This document shows positions 62,447 to 64,000 of a stretch of 64,000 nucleotides of DNA, piece by piece. The notes under the pieces were generated by a model. It was not told where the DNA came from. It saw nothing but the letters and a program-made list of their open reading frames with translations, and did no database searches. The stretch covers positions 20,093 to 84,092 of the forward strand of contig VSSA01000019.1 of NCBI GenBank assembly GCA_008123405.1, given 5' to 3'. Within the stretch, counting starts at the first letter, position 1. Every line of letters begins with the position of its first letter. This DNA comes from Nocardioides sp. BGMRC 2183 (GTDB taxonomy: Bacteria; Actinomycetota; Actinomycetes; Propionibacteriales; Nocardioidaceae). The position numbers and the translations under genes are program-made.

Positions 62447-63126
62447 CAGACCATGGAGACGACCTGCTGCGCGGCGGCGACTGCGGAGCGCATGTTCTGG
62501 CCGGTGACGAGCGGACCGTCGACCACGACGTGACTGGTGAACGGCGGCGCCTGGTCGTACCTCGCGCCCGCGGCGACGAGTCGGTCGGCCAGGAGGAACG
62601 GCACCACGTCGGCACGTTCGAGGAGCTCCTCCTCCCGATTGCTGAGCCCGGTCAGGCGTCGGCCACGGCAGAGCGCCCGACCGGTGTCCGGATCCGCGGC
62701 GCACAGGGCCGCGACCCCATGGCAGACGGCTGCCACCGGGCGACCGTCACGAAGCGCCGCAGTCACGATCCTGACGACGGCCGGATCGTCGGGGAAGTCC
62801 CACATGCCGCCGTGCCCTCCGGTGAAGAAGAACGCGTCATAGTCCGAAGGGTCGATGCGCTCCAGCGGCGCGGTCTGCGCCAGCTGTCGTTGCGCATCCG
62901 TGTCCGCCTCGAACCTCACCATCGACGCGGTGGTGACCCCGTCGCCCAGGCTCAGCGGGTCGATCGGCGGCATGCCACCGGCGATCGAGCCGAGGTCGAC
63001 GTGGAATCCTGCCTCGCCGAACACGTAGTACGGACCCGCCACGGTCTCCATCCCGACCCCCGTAGGGACCGTCGTGTCGCCCAACTCGCTATGGGAGGTG
63101 AGGACGAGAAGCACGCGCGCAGTCAC
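62446..63126 (-). CDS. DJ-1/PfpI family protein
   Basis: 226 residues of the type 1 glutamine amidotransferase-like DJ-1 group. The nucleophile elbow AAVCHGVAAL supplies Cys, the Glu region is in FGEAGFHVD and GGHGGMWDFPDD is family specific (Hsp31-like). It may act as a glyoxalase III or deglycase; not shown. GTG 63126 follows TAGCCT by seven bases (leaderless). Coupled to the F420 enzyme. Confidence 0.9.
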   Translation of the reverse strand: MTARVLLVLTSHSELGDTTVPTGVGMETVAGPYYVFGEAGFHVDLGSIAGGMPPIDPLSLGDGVTTASMVRFEADTDAQRQLAQTAPLERIDPSDYDAFFFTGGHGGMWDFPDDPAVVRIVTAALRDGRPVAAVCHGVAALCAADPDTGRALCRGRRLTGLSNREEELLERADVVPFLLADRLVAAGARYDQAPPFTSHVVVDGPLVTGQNMRSAVAAAQQVVSMV

Positions 63127-63223
63127 GGCGACGAGGCTAACGCCAGGAGCAGGAGGCGGAACCTCTGGGAAAGGCCGGGCCCCAACGGGGTCCGGCCCGT
63201 CCGGCATCTCCTGAGAGATCACA

Positions 63224-63299
<76 letters not shown>

Positions 63300-63352
63300 A
63301 AGCAAGGCGAAACGTTAGCACCCGCACCGGGTGCCACCGAATCCGCGTCAGG

Positions 63353-64000
63353 TCAGTCGCCCGACGCCCGCCGCTGCTCGGTTTCGGCCTCGGAGCGTGC
63401 CTCTCGGTCGGCGCGGCCCTGCGCCTCGGCCTCCCGCGCCAGCTGCGAGTCGTCGGCGTTGCGGCCCGAGCTCCACACGCCGGTGGAGTCCAGGTCGATG
63501 GTGCGGACGGTCCGGTTGGCGGCCGCCTTGTCGACATACGTCGGGAGGGTGACCGGCACGGGCTCCCAGGTGCCGGGGGCGGGCGCCGGCGGCTCGGCGT
63601 CGTCGATGACTGCTGCGATCTCATCGGTCTCGTCCACCGTCTCCGCGTCGGGGGCAGCAACCTCGGAGGCATCGTCGGTCGCCGCGGCCACGCGGGCAGC
63701 CGCAGGTCGGGCCGTGTGCTCGGCCCGGACCATCAACCGACAGGCGACGAGCCAGGCCACGACGAGTGCGGCTGGGACGGCGATCCAGGCGGTCGCGATG
63801 AGGCCTGCGATGGCCACACCCGCGGTGGCGGCCACTGCGACGAGCAGGGTGATCAGGACGCGGCGGCGGCGCTGCGCGGCGCGGCGGGCCGCAGCTCGGC
63901 GGCGACGGGCCAGTTCGGGTGTGCTCGTGGTCCGGGCAGCGGCCTCGGCGGCTGCAGCTCGGGCGGCCTGGCGCTCAGCGGAGCGCTCGGCACGAGCAGC
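63353..64000 (-). CDS. sepX: Divisome protein SepX/GlpR, C-terminal part (5' end beyond window)
   Basis: The frame is open to the window edge; 215 codons are present. An Arg/Ala-rich region (about the first 45 visible residues) precedes two hydrophobic helices (LITLLVAVAATAGVAIAGLI and AWIAVPAALVVAWLVACRLM). An acidic linker and the conserved end WEPVPVTLPTYVDKA, then RTVRTIDL, follow. This layout is the actinobacterial SepX/GlpR membrane protein that binds the Glp gephyrin-like partner at the division site. Location beside tRNA-Ala agrees. The N-terminus is missing. Confidence 0.75.
   Translation of the reverse strand, partial: AARAERSAERQAARAAAAEAAARTTSTPELARRRRAAARRAAQRRRRVLITLLVAVAATAGVAIAGLIATAWIAVPAALVVAWLVACRLMVRAEHTARPAAARVAAATDDASEVAAPDAETVDETDEIAAVIDDAEPPAPAPGTWEPVPVTLPTYVDKAAANRTVRTIDLDSTGVWSSGRNADDSQLAREAEAQGRADREARSEAETEQRRASGD

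Overview
The window is a contiguous piece of a high-GC (about 70% by eye) actinobacterial chromosome. It is most like the Nocardioidaceae (Nocardioides type); this is inferred from gene content, not from a database search. Supporting signs are the order purF-purM-DUF3073, a ppk1/pit/pst/mutT1 phosphate block, a furA-katG pair, a SepX/GlpR gene beside tRNA-Ala, a DUF222-HNH gene, heavy use of GTG/TTG starts, and many genes whose TAnnnT -10 box lies 6-7 nt before the start codon (leaderless transcripts). I see no phage, plasmid, integrase, IS or CRISPR. It reads as core plus light accessory chromosome.

Layout. 1-8.1 kb is a phosphate island: the end of polyphosphate kinase, a DUF47/Pit low-affinity phosphate importer, and the convergent pstS-pstC-pstA-pstB operon, which ends in an OmpR-type regulator with a degenerate receiver. 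A PHO box lies upstream of pstS and mutT1 closes the block. 8.1-16.9 kb holds an anchored protein, cspA with a 51-aa satellite gene, small membrane proteins, tRNA-Lys, zur, a GNAT, a hotdog thioesterase behind a perfect palindromic operator, a type II NADH dehydrogenase, an alpha/beta hydrolase and an anti-sigma-like ATPase. 16.9-20.7 kb has a mini-metallopeptidase, a helical two-gene unit of unknown function, a probable fluoride riboswitch before two fluC/crcB genes, and tRNA-Asp, -Glu and -Phe. 20.7-28.9 kb has an acyl-CoA synthetase facing an MMPL transporter, a MocR regulator with a head-to-head EamA exporter, and a branched-chain amino acid dehydrogenase. 28.7-41.1 kb mixes purine synthesis (purF, purM, purL) with kynA-kynU, an M20 peptidase, an SCP-2-like protein and two universal stress proteins. 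41.1-49.2 kb carries two zinc-ribbon membrane proteins, a phosphodiesterase-like protein, DUF222-HNH, a DUF925 nucleotidyltransferase and a secreted DUF1906/peptidoglycan-binding protein. 49.4-64 kb has furA-katG, a P450-TetR operon, an isochorismatase-like hydrolase, trkH-trkA, a TetR-FAD dehydrogenase operon, small acidic proteins, a gamma-carbonic anhydrase, an F420/PPOX enzyme with a DJ-1 protein, tRNA-Ala and the truncated SepX/GlpR gene.

The most unusual material is intergenic. Several gene-end gaps hold a short motif present two or three times in mixed orientation, so that copies can form a stem. The motif differs between loci. In one case a copy encodes the last residues of the upstream protein. 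Three further genes have short tandem repeats that begin exactly at the stop codon. Together these look like families of gene-end repeats, which I cannot assign to a described element.
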